A stretch of 64,000 nt of DNA, from positions 992,001 to 1,056,000 of the forward strand of contig NZ_CP034562.1 in assembly GCF_003970675.1 (NCBI RefSeq). The letters are read 5' to 3'. Below, piece after piece: positions 7,537 through 16,625 of the stretch. The stretch's first letter is position 1. Each line of letters opens with the position of its first letter. The stretch is from Flammeovirga pectinis (lineage in GTDB: Bacteria > Bacteroidota > Bacteroidia > Cytophagales > Flammeovirgaceae). Under the pieces are notes generated by a model. It saw only the letters and a program-made list of their open reading frames with translations, was not told the origin of the DNA and did not search any database. The position numbers and the translations under genes were made by a program.

Positions 7537-10107
7537 TTATCCGTCTATTGAGAAGTAATTATAGAAATGATGATTAAATCCTTCTTTAGCACCTCTGTCT
7601 AACATCTTTTGTAAAGTCCACTCAGCATGAGAGTCCTTAAGGTTAAACCCTTTTACAATGTCTAGTAGTGTTTTCAATCCTTCACGAGCTTCTGCTCCTT
7701 GCAAGTTGATACGAGTAAAGACACGTTGAGCTAAGCAATAATCCAATGGACGGAATTGTTCGTTCATTGCACTATGTGCTAAATTACAATACTCAATAAC
7801 TGCTTTTCTAGTTCTTAAACTAATTTGAATTCCAAGGTTGCTTAATTCAGCAGAAATTTGCTCAAATCGTTCTTCAAGTTCAGTATCAATAAACTCAAGC
7901 TGATCTGGAGCTAATTCTTGTTTGAAATCTTTTAAATCAAATAAGTCACGAATACTATCAAATGGTATTTCGTAAGCCTCAGGCATAATAATTTCTGAAC
8001 TGATTAACGGGACGTCCCTCTTTGGCAAGTCTAACCTTACAATATGAGATCTGTCTAATAATCTAGGCGAAATTTGTTCTGTAGTAGAATCTAAGTTTAA
8101 AGTACCAAGAAAACGTAAGTTGTTGGCATATTCAATAAACTCATTATTACCTAAAGAGATTTTTATACCTTTATCCATCTGTGCTTTGGTATCTGTATTC
8201 GAGTAGAATGCAGCCCAATAATACTCAATAGGAGAGAGGTTAGCCTCATCTAATAAGCAATATGACATAGGAGATTGGTGGTATGATGTAGATTTGAACT
8301 CACCATCTAATTGCTTTAAGAGGTCGTACAAATCTGTATTTGCTCTCTGAAAACGTTTAGATAGAGGGTTTGCAAATCCAATAATATCTTTTTGAGATGA
8401 CCATCCTCTTGCAACAGGTATTTCTGAGAAACGTTCTGGCCTTGCTAAAGATTGAATCATGAACCTACTCAAAGATGTTTTACCAGAGCCTGGAGGTCCC
8501 CATAATAACGTAATTGAGTTCTGATGCATGGCAATCAAAACATTAGCAATAAAATGATCAGGGTAATTACGTCCTAATCTTCCCAAACGTTTGTGTACTT
8601 TCTGAGAAAGGTCTTTTAGAGAATTTATTTGTGTTTCATTCTCAATAGAATAATCTTTTAATTCAAAATCATTCTTTTGTTGAGGAAGCTGATTTTGCCC
8701 TGAAGAAGCAGAATTGAAAACATCGAATTGCATCTTTGTTTTTAATAAATTCTTCAAAGATTTATCAGCATCTTCTTGAACCTGAATAAATTCTTCTTTT
8801 AAAGCATCAATAGAAACATCTAGATTATGTTTCACATTTCTTGCGTTATCAATTTCTTCATTGATTCTTGCAAGGTTATCAAATGTGTGTGCTAATTCTA
8901 TAGCCTCTGCTTTATCCGATAATTCTTCACGTACTTTTTCAAGCTTAGACAATCCTTCTTCAATTTCTTTATTGATCGCAGATTCTCTTTCTTTCTGAAG
9001 GCTTTCTCTAATCTTCTGTTCGTTCTGACGAAGATTATTTATGCCATCTTCAAGGTCTTGAATTTCTTCTGAAAAACGAGCACTCTCTTTTTTAATCTGA
9101 TCTCTTTCTCTCTTTTGTTGAGCGATAGAGTTATCCAATTCAAGCTTTTCGCTTTGTAATCCATCTAAACTTGCTTTGAAGAAATCATTTTCTGCCAAAG
9201 AAGTAACGAATTGTTGTAAGTATTGAAGATTTTCTTGAGGTCTAGCAAATAATTTTTCAAGACGTTGATAACGTTCATGAAAAGATGTAATTGTATTGTC
9301 CTTAGAAATTGCTTTCCATACTTTATCAGCAACCTCTAAAGATTGCTTTTTATTTAACTGATCTTCTGCCCATTTAAATAGATCTTGTCTACTAATAAAA
9401 TCAACAGTATCAACAATATAGTATTCAATATCTTGTGTAGAACGAACAAGCTTACGCTTTAATCCTTCTTCAGGCATATTAAATTCTAAATAAGCATCTT
9501 TTGGTAATTCATATACCTCAACGCTTTTACGTACTCCAGTAGCAGAAAGACGAATAGTCTTTGCTTCGGTACTTGTTTTAACGCCCACAAAAGGTCCATA
9601 AATAAGGCCTTCTTTAGTTTGGGCAAAGAACTTGCGTTCTTGGGCTACATAGACTTCGTTAATGATGTCATAGTAGTGCTTGTCTGGATGAAATAAATGT
9701 AATTCAAGGTCAATTTCACCGGGAAAGATTTCTAATAGTTGATCTTCAGATAATACACCTAAGCGATCAGCATGAGTGATGTGTTTGGTTAAAGAATTTT
9801 CTTTATTGTAAGCATCATCGTCCGTTAATTGTTTATTTGGACGTACGCCTTTAACTTTAATTAATTCTTCTAATTTAAAATCAGTAGTTAACGTATAGGG
9901 TGCACTTGCTAAAAATATAGTCTCACCTAACTTATTAATGTCTAATTTAAACCATTCTTCGCCATCAAAATAAAATAATGGAATTATAAATTTTTTATGC
10001 TGCTTAAAATTCTGAGGATGCTGAGCACCAACTATGTAACTATCTTCTCCTAATGCCTTGTAACTATCATAATCATCAAAAATGTCATCTAATTCTGTAA
10101 TTTTCAT
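7537..10107 (-). CDS. Coiled-coil McrB-like AAA+ NTPase
   Basis: The 856-residue protein has three parts. Residues 1-~290: a beta-rich region I cannot assign, in the place where McrB proteins carry target-sensing domains. Residues ~310-460: a long charged coiled coil (runs of E, K, Q such as QQKRERDQIKKESARFSEE). Residues ~510-856: AAA+ motor with Walker A GPPGSGKTS (537-545), Walker B CLLDEAN (617-623) and a sensor strand LGTLNLDSTTEQ (~667-678), followed by SPRLLDRSHIVRLDLP. This strand resembles the McrB/MoxR signature rather than classic AAA+. Gene order (motor first, nuclease second, 2-nt gap) is that of mcrB-mcrC. GTP versus ATP use cannot be read from sequence. Confidence 0.78.
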   Translation of the reverse strand: MKITELDDIFDDYDSYKALGEDSYIVGAQHPQNFKQHKKFIIPLFYFDGEEWFKLDINKLGETIFLASAPYTLTTDFKLEELIKVKGVRPNKQLTDDDAYNKENSLTKHITHADRLGVLSEDQLLEIFPGEIDLELHLFHPDKHYYDIINEVYVAQERKFFAQTKEGLIYGPFVGVKTSTEAKTIRLSATGVRKSVEVYELPKDAYLEFNMPEEGLKRKLVRSTQDIEYYIVDTVDFISRQDLFKWAEDQLNKKQSLEVADKVWKAISKDNTITSFHERYQRLEKLFARPQENLQYLQQFVTSLAENDFFKASLDGLQSEKLELDNSIAQQKRERDQIKKESARFSEEIQDLEDGINNLRQNEQKIRESLQKERESAINKEIEEGLSKLEKVREELSDKAEAIELAHTFDNLARINEEIDNARNVKHNLDVSIDALKEEFIQVQEDADKSLKNLLKTKMQFDVFNSASSGQNQLPQQKNDFELKDYSIENETQINSLKDLSQKVHKRLGRLGRNYPDHFIANVLIAMHQNSITLLWGPPGSGKTSLSRFMIQSLARPERFSEIPVARGWSSQKDIIGFANPLSKRFQRANTDLYDLLKQLDGEFKSTSYHQSPMSYCLLDEANLSPIEYYWAAFYSNTDTKAQMDKGIKISLGNNEFIEYANNLRFLGTLNLDSTTEQISPRLLDRSHIVRLDLPKRDVPLISSEIIMPEAYEIPFDSIRDLFDLKDFKQELAPDQLEFIDTELEERFEQISAELSNLGIQISLRTRKAVIEYCNLAHSAMNEQFRPLDYCLAQRVFTRINLQGAEAREGLKTLLDIVKGFNLKDSHAEWTLQKMLDRGAKEGFNHHFYNYFSIDG

Positions 10108-10152
10108 TTTTTAGTAATTGTATATTTATACTAATTCACCATGAAAAATAGT

Positions 10153-10160
10153 CAAACTTA
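10153..10160 (-). promoter_or_regulatory. -7 element for the McrBC-like operon
   Basis: On the minus strand the sequence reads TAAGTTTG, an exact TAnnTTTG match, 45 nt before the ATG at 10107. The same octamer occurs for the divergent transporter at 10208-10215. Confidence 0.5.
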
Positions 10161-10187
10161 CGCTATAATAAAAGTGATTTTTTTTAG

Positions 10188-10215
10188 TTTGTTATAGATG
10201 TGTTCAATAAGTTTG
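10188..10215 (+). promoter_or_regulatory. Promoter of the YfcC-type transporter
   Basis: TTTG at 10188-10191 and TAAGTTTG at 10208-10215, with a 16-nt spacing that is a little short for the Bacteroidota -33/-7 pair. The ATG is 31 nt downstream. Confidence 0.45.
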
Positions 10216-10246
10216 TGTTAATGTCTTTTAGAATACATCAATCAAC

Positions 10247-11623
10247 ATGAAAAAACTTCCTGATACACTTGTCATCGCTTCTGCGATTTTACTATTATTT
10301 ATAGGCTTTACTTGGCTTATCTCAGCAGGAGAGTACAGTAGGGAGTTAGTAAATGGACGTAATGTTTTGGTACCAGGAAGTTATCAAGAAGTCACTCCAT
10401 CACCTCAAGGAATTACCTCATTTTTTACTGCTCCTTTAAAAGGGTTTATTTCTGCAGCAGAAATAATTGCCTTTATTTTTATTGTAGGTGGTGCTTTTGG
10501 GATGATGACAACAACAGGTGCTATTGAATCTGGATTACAAAGATTAGTTGGATGGAGTAATAAACATGCACTCTATAAAAAGATAATAATTCCGGTAATT
10601 ATCGTATTTTTCTCTATTGCAGGAGCAACATTTGGAATGTCAGAAGAAGTCTTGATTTTTATTCTGATAACACTTCCAATGTCTAGAGCAATGAAATTGG
10701 ATCCTATAGTAGGAGTTGCCATTCCATTTGTTGGAGCAGGTATTGGCTTTGCTGGTGCAATTAGTAACCCGTTTACAATAGGTATAGCACAGGCAATTGC
10801 AGAAGTTCCTCTTTTTAGTGGATGGGAATACAGAATTTTTGTTTGGGTTATTTTTACAATAATTGGTGTTGTGTATATCATGCGTTATGTGTCGAAGATA
10901 GCCAACGACTCTTCTAAAAGTTTAATGGCTGATAGTATTGAACAAAATAATGAGTTGGAAGATGCTGATATCATTCCTTTTACAATAAGAAGATCACTTG
11001 TGTTAATAACGTTTGCCTCTGGGATTGTAATGCTTGTTATTGGTGTAGCAAAATACCATTGGTATATGATTGAAATCGGGGCCTTGTTTTTCGCAATTGG
11101 CGTAATATCGTGTATAATATGTGGTATCCATGTAGATAAAATAAGTGCTGGTTTTGTAAAAGGAGCAAAAGAAATGATGACTGCAGCATTAGTTGTTGCC
11201 TTTTGTAAAGGTATCTTGATAGTAGCATCCGACGGTAAAATTATAGATACAGTATTGCATGGTATTGCAGGTATGGTTAGCGGACTTCCAAAAGTTGCAT
11301 CTATAGAAGCAATGTTTATTTTTCAGAGTGCTTTAAATACATTCCTACCTTCAGGGTCAGGTCAAGCTGCATTAACAATGCCTATAATGGCTCCTTTAAG
11401 CGATTTGTTGGGAATATCAAGACAGGTTGCTGTGTTGGCTTTTCAATTTGGAGATGGGCTTACCAACCTAATAATTCCAACAAGTGGTGTAACGATGGGT
11501 GTGTTATCTATTGCTAAAATCCCATATGAAACTTGGGTGAAATGGATGGGCCCACTTTTGGTTATTTTAATGCTTGCTGCAGGTATTTTACTTTTAATAC
11601 CAATGTATTTTGGTTTATGGTAA
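10247..11623 (+). CDS. YfcC/DcuC-superfamily membrane transporter
   Basis: The 458-residue inner membrane protein has about 11-12 hydrophobic segments and family landmarks FIVGGAFGMMTTTGAIE, FFSIAGATFGMSEE, AGIGFAGAISNPFTIGIAQAIA and FLPSGSGQAALTMPIMAPL. The YfcC group belongs to the ion-transporter superfamily with C4-dicarboxylate and basic amino acid carriers; the substrate cannot be read here. The stop codon overlaps the next start (ATG 11617, TAA 11621), so the two genes are translationally coupled. Confidence 0.88.
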   Translation: MKKLPDTLVIASAILLLFIGFTWLISAGEYSRELVNGRNVLVPGSYQEVTPSPQGITSFFTAPLKGFISAAEIIAFIFIVGGAFGMMTTTGAIESGLQRLVGWSNKHALYKKIIIPVIIVFFSIAGATFGMSEEVLIFILITLPMSRAMKLDPIVGVAIPFVGAGIGFAGAISNPFTIGIAQAIAEVPLFSGWEYRIFVWVIFTIIGVVYIMRYVSKIANDSSKSLMADSIEQNNELEDADIIPFTIRRSLVLITFASGIVMLVIGVAKYHWYMIEIGALFFAIGVISCIICGIHVDKISAGFVKGAKEMMTAALVVAFCKGILIVASDGKIIDTVLHGIAGMVSGLPKVASIEAMFIFQSALNTFLPSGSGQAALTMPIMAPLSDLLGISRQVAVLAFQFGDGLTNLIIPTSGVTMGVLSIAKIPYETWVKWMGPLLVILMLAAGILLLIPMYFGLW

Positions 11624-12522
11624 TTTCAAAAAAATATATCAGTTACTTTTTAAAGACACTCGCTATTTTTTTAGGAGGTTTAGCTATTTATCAATTTGTA
11701 GATAAAACACCTTGGGAAAAGGTAGTTATTACCCATCCTATATTATTGGTTTTCGCATTTTTATTAATGCCTGTAAATTGGTTACTAGAATCTTACAGGT
11801 GGAAATTATTAATTTCACCTTTAGTTAAGCTTAATTTTAAGCAAGCTTTAATTGGTGTTTTATCGGGTTTAGGAGCTGCTTTTTTAGGAGGGAGAGCCAT
11901 CGGTAATTCATTAGGAAGATATTGGGTTTTACCACAAAATATAGAACGAAAAAAGTCGGTTGGAGCACTGTTTTTTTCTCAGTTTACACAAGGAATTTTC
12001 ACCTACATATACGGTACTTTAAGTGTCTTTTTATTGATAGGGTTTCAGTGGTTATTTCCAATTAAATGGACTGCTGTTTTTATTCTTTTTATAGTGATTT
12101 TTATATCGATAATAGGTCTATTTTATAGCATAAAATCATCTTCTAAAATCAAGGAATTATTTATTTATTATTTTGATATGATAAATGAATACGATAAACC
12201 ATTAATACTAAAAACACTTACTGCAGCTCAGTTAAGGTACTTTATATTTTCTTTTCAATTTATTTTAGTGATGTTATCGCTAGATGTACAATTGTCATTT
12301 CAGACTTTATGTTTAGTTGTTCCCTCTATTTTTCTGATTAAAACGCTCGCACCAAGTCTTTCCGGAATGTTAGATTTAGGGGCTAGAGAGCTTTCTACCC
12401 TCTATATCTTTACACTATTGAATGCAGATGTTAATATTGCACTAATGTCTTCACTAATTATTTGGGGGATAAATATTCTTCTGCCATCTTTAGTTGGGCT
12501 AACAATACGTTGGCGATTGTAA
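11617..12522 (+). CDS. Flippase-like / AglD-type integral membrane protein (UPF0104-like)
   Basis: I start it at ATG 11617, 7 nt before the end of the transporter gene; the open frame extends further upstream but that part is antisense-like overlap. The protein is ~301 residues with 7-8 membrane segments. WLLESYRWKLLI, then LGGRAIGNSLGRYWVL near residue 90, and SLSGMLDLGARE near 250 resemble the LPG-synthase/flippase-like membrane domain. Members move or modify lipids; no soluble synthetase domain is present, so lipid lysylation is unlikely. Function remains a family-level inference. Confidence 0.72.
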   Translation: MVISKKYISYFLKTLAIFLGGLAIYQFVDKTPWEKVVITHPILLVFAFLLMPVNWLLESYRWKLLISPLVKLNFKQALIGVLSGLGAAFLGGRAIGNSLGRYWVLPQNIERKKSVGALFFSQFTQGIFTYIYGTLSVFLLIGFQWLFPIKWTAVFILFIVIFISIIGLFYSIKSSSKIKELFIYYFDMINEYDKPLILKTLTAAQLRYFIFSFQFILVMLSLDVQLSFQTLCLVVPSIFLIKTLAPSLSGMLDLGARELSTLYIFTLLNADVNIALMSSLIIWGINILLPSLVGLTIRWRL

Positions 12523-12543
12523 AGTAATTTAACCAGCATTAGC

Positions 12544-13398
12544 ATGAAACCTGCTTGGACTGTTTTTCATACGCATACACTTTTTTGCGATGGAAAATCA
12601 CAATTAGAACAATACATTGAGGCTGCCATTGAATTAGGTATAAAAGCCTATGGATTTTCTTCGCATTCCCCAGTTCCATTTGATACAACATGGAATATGA
12701 AACGTGAAAAATTGAATGACTACCTTAAAGAGATCGAACGTTTAAAAGATAAATACAAAGGTCGTATCCAAATTTATGCAGGTCTAGAAGTAGATTATGT
12801 ACCAGAAGAATGTGGGGTGCATTCTTTCCCTCAAATAGACTATTCTATTGGTTCTGTTCATTTTGTAGAGCAGAACGATGAAGGAGAATATTGGGAAATA
12901 GACAATACAAAAACGATTTTCAGAAAAGGCTTAAAAGAGGTTTTTGAAGATGATATTAAAGCAGCTGTTGAAGATTACATTGCATTAAATATTGAAATGC
13001 TTCAAAATGACACTCCCGATGTATTAGGGCATTTAGATAAAATTAAAATGCACAATACAACAGAAAAATTATTTGATGAAAACGATAAATGGTATCAAGA
13101 TTTAATGACGGAATACCTAGAAGAAATTAAAGCTTCTAAGGTTATTGCAGAAGTAAATACAAGAGGTTTATATAAAGGATATTCTGATTTATATCCTAGC
13201 CCTTGGGTATTAAAAAGAATGAAGGAAATGAAAATACCAATCACCCTTCAGTCTGATGCACATACAACAGGCGAGATTTTAAAAGGATTTACAGAAACTG
13301 CAAAAATCTTAAAAGAGATAGGTTTTACGGAGCTTCATAGCCTTTGGGATAATAAATGGCAACCTTTTAACTTTGATGAAAGAGGCCTATTTATTTAA
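12544..13398 (+). CDS. PHP-domain histidinol-phosphatase-like hydrolase
   Basis: 284 residues. The PHP metal-binding motifs are visible: HTHTLFCDGK (residues ~9-18), FSSHSPVPF (~40), GLEVDYV (~82), IGSVHFV (~100), DVLGHLDKI (~160) and LQSDAHTTGE (~238). This set fits the HisK/HisJ histidinol-phosphatase group, which removes phosphate from L-histidinol phosphate in histidine synthesis. hisC (34031), hisA and hisH are also in the window though not adjacent, which makes the histidine role plausible. Other PHP phosphoesterase roles are possible. It starts 21 nt after the membrane protein. Confidence 0.8.
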   Translation: MKPAWTVFHTHTLFCDGKSQLEQYIEAAIELGIKAYGFSSHSPVPFDTTWNMKREKLNDYLKEIERLKDKYKGRIQIYAGLEVDYVPEECGVHSFPQIDYSIGSVHFVEQNDEGEYWEIDNTKTIFRKGLKEVFEDDIKAAVEDYIALNIEMLQNDTPDVLGHLDKIKMHNTTEKLFDENDKWYQDLMTEYLEEIKASKVIAEVNTRGLYKGYSDLYPSPWVLKRMKEMKIPITLQSDAHTTGEILKGFTETAKILKEIGFTELHSLWDNKWQPFNFDERGLFI

Positions 13399-13436
13399 TA
13401 GCTTTTTTGATTTATGGACTATTTGATAAAAGGAAA

Positions 13437-13979
13437 TTAATGTAATTGTTCTTTTATCAAATGGCCTATATTAGCTTCTTTATTTGTAGGGTTTTCAATA
13501 TACTTTTTTATTGCAAAAGTGGTCGATTCAAATGCAATAGCATCCCAAGGAATATCTTTAATTTCGAAAAGCTCTACATCAATACTTTCAGAAGTAACTT
13601 TAGAAAATTGGTCTGAAGATAACGCAACGAGATAAATCAAATACACTTGATTGTAATTAGGTAAAGAAAATACAGTGTGTAGATGTTTTGCTTCACCTTT
13701 AGCATGTGTTTCTTCATATAATTCCCTTAATGCACCATCATTTGGTGTTTCACCATTTTCTAGAAAACCTGCAGGTAAATTCCAATAGCCATACCTAGGT
13801 TCTATCGCTCTTTTCCCTAAAAGAATTTTCCCATCATAAATAGGTAAACAACCAGCAATAACTCTTGGGTTTTGATAATGAATAGTATCGCATTCATTAC
13901 ACACAAAACGTTGTTTTTGATCACCTTCAGGAATAATGTATTCTAGTTTGCTGTTACCGCAATTGCTGCAAAAATTCAT
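13437..13979 (-). CDS. NUDIX hydrolase with N-terminal zinc ribbon
   Basis: 180 residues. C4/C7 and C27/C30 form a four-Cys zinc ribbon, as in NudC-type pyrophosphatases. The Nudix box is G71-x5-E77-x7-R85-E86-L-x-E89-E90, with H92 where Gly is usual. It hydrolyses a nucleoside diphosphate linked to another group; NADH or ADP-ribose are possible, but the NudC SQPWPFPxS motif is absent so it is not a canonical NADH pyrophosphatase. It converges on the PHP gene with a 38-nt gap. Confidence 0.88.
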   Translation of the reverse strand: MNFCSNCGNSKLEYIIPEGDQKQRFVCNECDTIHYQNPRVIAGCLPIYDGKILLGKRAIEPRYGYWNLPAGFLENGETPNDGALRELYEETHAKGEAKHLHTVFSLPNYNQVYLIYLVALSSDQFSKVTSESIDVELFEIKDIPWDAIAFESTTFAIKKYIENPTNKEANIGHLIKEQLH

Positions 13980-14083
13980 AGCGTTTACTTTTTTAAAATA
14001 TGTTTAGCTAAAAATATTCAATTTTTTTTGAAAAAACTTCATTCTAATAAGAATAGATACTTTTATACGAATATAAAGTAACT

Positions 14084-14091
14084 TACTTTTG
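14084..14091 (+). promoter_or_regulatory. -7 promoter element of maeB
   Basis: TACTTTTG, exact TAnnTTTG. It overlaps the most upstream possible TTG start (14089), which therefore cannot be the real start; transcription should begin near 14098. Confidence 0.6.
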
Positions 14092-14154
14092 ACAGTATTT
14101 AAAACACTAAGTATTTTACATCGAAACCGTATTAACACAAAATATAAATCAAGT

Positions 14155-16431
14155 ATGTCAGAAAACGTAATACGCAAAAAGGACTCTTTGGAATATCATG
14201 AAAAACCTATTCCAGGAAAAATTGAAGTAGTCCCAACTAAGAAGACAAAAACACAAAGAGATTTATCATTAGCGTATTCTCCAGGAGTAGCAGATCCATG
14301 TTTGGAAATTGCAAAAAACAAGGAGGACGTTTATAAATATACAGCAAAAGGTAACCTTGTAGGGGTAATATCGAATGGTACAGCAGTATTAGGTTTAGGA
14401 GATATTGGTCCTGAAGCATCTAAACCAGTAATGGAAGGTAAAGGTGTCCTTTTTAAAATTTTTGCAGGAATTGATGTTTTCGATATTGAAATTGATGCAA
14501 AAGACCCAAAGAAATTTATTGAAGCGGTTAAAACAATGGAGCCTACTTTTGGTGGGATCAATTTAGAAGATATAAAAGCACCAGACTGTTTTGAAATCGA
14601 GCAGACATTAAAGAAGGAAATGAATATTCCTGTAATGCACGATGATCAACACGGTACGGCAATTATTTCTGGCGCAGCATTAATAAATGCAGCAGAAATA
14701 ATAGGAAAAGACCTTAAAGATTTGAAAGTGGTAGTTTCTGGTGCAGGAGCCTCAGCAGTATCATGTATCAATATCTTTTTTGAATTAGGTGTTGAACGTA
14801 AGAATGCTATTGTTTGTGATAGTAGAGGTGTAATAAGAAAAGATAGAGAAGATTTATCAGGTAAGAAACTTGATTTAGCAACAGCTACGGATGTACATAC
14901 ATTAGAAGAAGCATTGGTAGGAGCTGATGTTTTCCTTGGTCTATCAAGAGGTAATGTAATGACACCAGCAATGTTACTTACAATGGCAAAAGATCCAATT
15001 GTATTTGCATTAGCTAATCCAACTCCAGAAATTGCTTACGATTTAGCAATGAGTACGCGTGATGATGTAATGATGGCAACAGGCCGTTCAGATCATCCTA
15101 ACCAAGTGAATAACGTTTTAGGTTTTCCATATATTTTTAGAGGTGCTTTAGATGTACGTGCTACAGAAATTAACGAGCCTATGAAATTAGCTTGTGTACG
15201 CGCTATTGCAGAATTAGCAAAAGAGCCAGTACCAGAAACGGTAACTCAAGCCTATAATGTAGATCGTTTAGTATTTGGTCGTGAATACTTTATTCCAAAA
15301 CCACTTGATACTAGATTACTTACTACGGTTGCTCCTGCAGTTGCTAAAGCAGCGATGGAAACAGGCGTAGCAAAAGCAGTAATCGACGATATGGAAGCGT
15401 ACAAGGAAGAACTTATTAAAAGAATGGGTTCTGGTAACGATATCATGCGTCGTTTATCTGTTAAAGCAAGTTCTGAACGTAAAAAAGTTGTATTTGCAGA
15501 AGCAGATAACCCGCATATTTTACGTGCAGCTCGTATTGCTATGGATGATGGTATTATCGAACCAATTCTATTGGGTAGAAGATCTAGAATTCGTGCAATG
15601 ATTGAAGCACTTGAATTAGATGAGTTATTAAAAGTTCAAATCATAAACCCTCGTGTAGAAGAAGTTACAGAAAAAAGAGAGTATTATGGTGAAAGATATT
15701 ATTCTAAACGTCAACGTATGGGAGCAACACTCTACGAAGCACAAGAATTAATGTCTAAAAGGAGTTACTTTGCTGCAATGATGGTTGAGGTAGGTGATGC
15801 TGATGCTATGATAGCAGGTTTAGGTAGAAATTATATTTCTTCTCTAGCTCCTGCATTAAGAGTAATTGGTACAGAAGAAGATCAGCCAGTAGCTACAATG
15901 TATATGGTACTTACAGATAAAGGACCATTGTTCTTAGCTGATACAACGATGATCGAAGATCCAACAGCAGAAGAAATTGTAGATATTACAGAAGCAGTTG
16001 CAGTAAGAGTAAAAGAATTCTTTAAGCTTGATCCAAGAGTTGCATTATTAAGTTACTCTAACTTCGGATCATCTAAAAAGGGTAAAGATGCTACTAAAAT
16101 GAGAAAAGCGAGAGAGATCTTAAAACAACGTAACCCTGAGTTACCTGTTGATGGTGATATTCAAGCTAACTTTGCTTTAGACCCTCAGAAAACAAAAGAA
16201 ACATTCCCGTTCTCTGATTTGGCTGAAGCAGCAGCAAATATATTAATTTTCCCTAACCTATCGGCTGCCAATATTGCTTTGAAATTATTGGAAGAAGTAG
16301 CAGGGACAAATACAGTAGGACCAATTGTTATGGGCATGAACAAACCAGCTCATATTTTGCAAATGGGTGCTAATGTGCAACAAATTGTAGATATGATTAC
16401 AATCGCAAATTTAGATGCTCAACAGCTCTAG
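14155..16431 (+). CDS. maeB: NADP-dependent malic enzyme (malic enzyme + phosphotransacetylase-like domain)
   Basis: Decarboxylates malate to pyruvate and makes NADPH. Start set at ATG 14155 (MSENVIRKKDSLEYHEKP) because an exact -7 element overlaps the upstream TTG. The 758-residue protein is the usual MaeB size. N-terminal half: malic domain with LAYSPGVADPC and MHDDQHGTAI, then the NAD(P) Rossmann fold VVSGAGASAVSC. From about residue 430: phosphate acetyltransferase-like domain (KVVFAEADNPHILRAA, PNLSAANIALKLLEE), in known MaeB proteins a non-catalytic part that senses acetyl-CoA. Monocistronic with a terminator at 16465. Confidence 0.95.
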   Translation: MSENVIRKKDSLEYHEKPIPGKIEVVPTKKTKTQRDLSLAYSPGVADPCLEIAKNKEDVYKYTAKGNLVGVISNGTAVLGLGDIGPEASKPVMEGKGVLFKIFAGIDVFDIEIDAKDPKKFIEAVKTMEPTFGGINLEDIKAPDCFEIEQTLKKEMNIPVMHDDQHGTAIISGAALINAAEIIGKDLKDLKVVVSGAGASAVSCINIFFELGVERKNAIVCDSRGVIRKDREDLSGKKLDLATATDVHTLEEALVGADVFLGLSRGNVMTPAMLLTMAKDPIVFALANPTPEIAYDLAMSTRDDVMMATGRSDHPNQVNNVLGFPYIFRGALDVRATEINEPMKLACVRAIAELAKEPVPETVTQAYNVDRLVFGREYFIPKPLDTRLLTTVAPAVAKAAMETGVAKAVIDDMEAYKEELIKRMGSGNDIMRRLSVKASSERKKVVFAEADNPHILRAARIAMDDGIIEPILLGRRSRIRAMIEALELDELLKVQIINPRVEEVTEKREYYGERYYSKRQRMGATLYEAQELMSKRSYFAAMMVEVGDADAMIAGLGRNYISSLAPALRVIGTEEDQPVATMYMVLTDKGPLFLADTTMIEDPTAEEIVDITEAVAVRVKEFFKLDPRVALLSYSNFGSSKKGKDATKMRKAREILKQRNPELPVDGDIQANFALDPQKTKETFPFSDLAEAAANILIFPNLSAANIALKLLEEVAGTNTVGPIVMGMNKPAHILQMGANVQQIVDMITIANLDAQQL

Positions 16432-16464
16432 AAATGAGATAATTGTAATAATATGAACTTTTTT

Positions 16465-16494
16465 AAGGGGTATTTTTAAAAAATACCCCTTTTT
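16465..16494 (+). terminator. Terminator of maeB
   Basis: AAGGGGTATTTTT pairs with AAAAATACCCCTT (16465-16477, 16479-16491), followed by a T-rich tract. Confidence 0.85.
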
Positions 16495-16625
16495 CTTTTA
16501 AATCATTTATTAAATGTTTAAAATTGCGTGAGACTATTTTGTAATGGTCTTTTTATTTTGATTATTACTCTACTAATTCGATAGAGAATAAGGTATTAAA
16601 TGTAATCATAACACTGTCACGCACT

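Noticed and set aside
11533-11616. N-terminal extension of the flippase-like protein
   Set aside because: It overlaps the end of the transporter gene in another frame and lacks a membrane-protein start; ATG 11617 is preferred.
14089-14154. Upstream TTG start for maeB
   Set aside because: It lies inside an exact -7 element (14084-14091); the ATG at 14155 gives the usual N-terminus.
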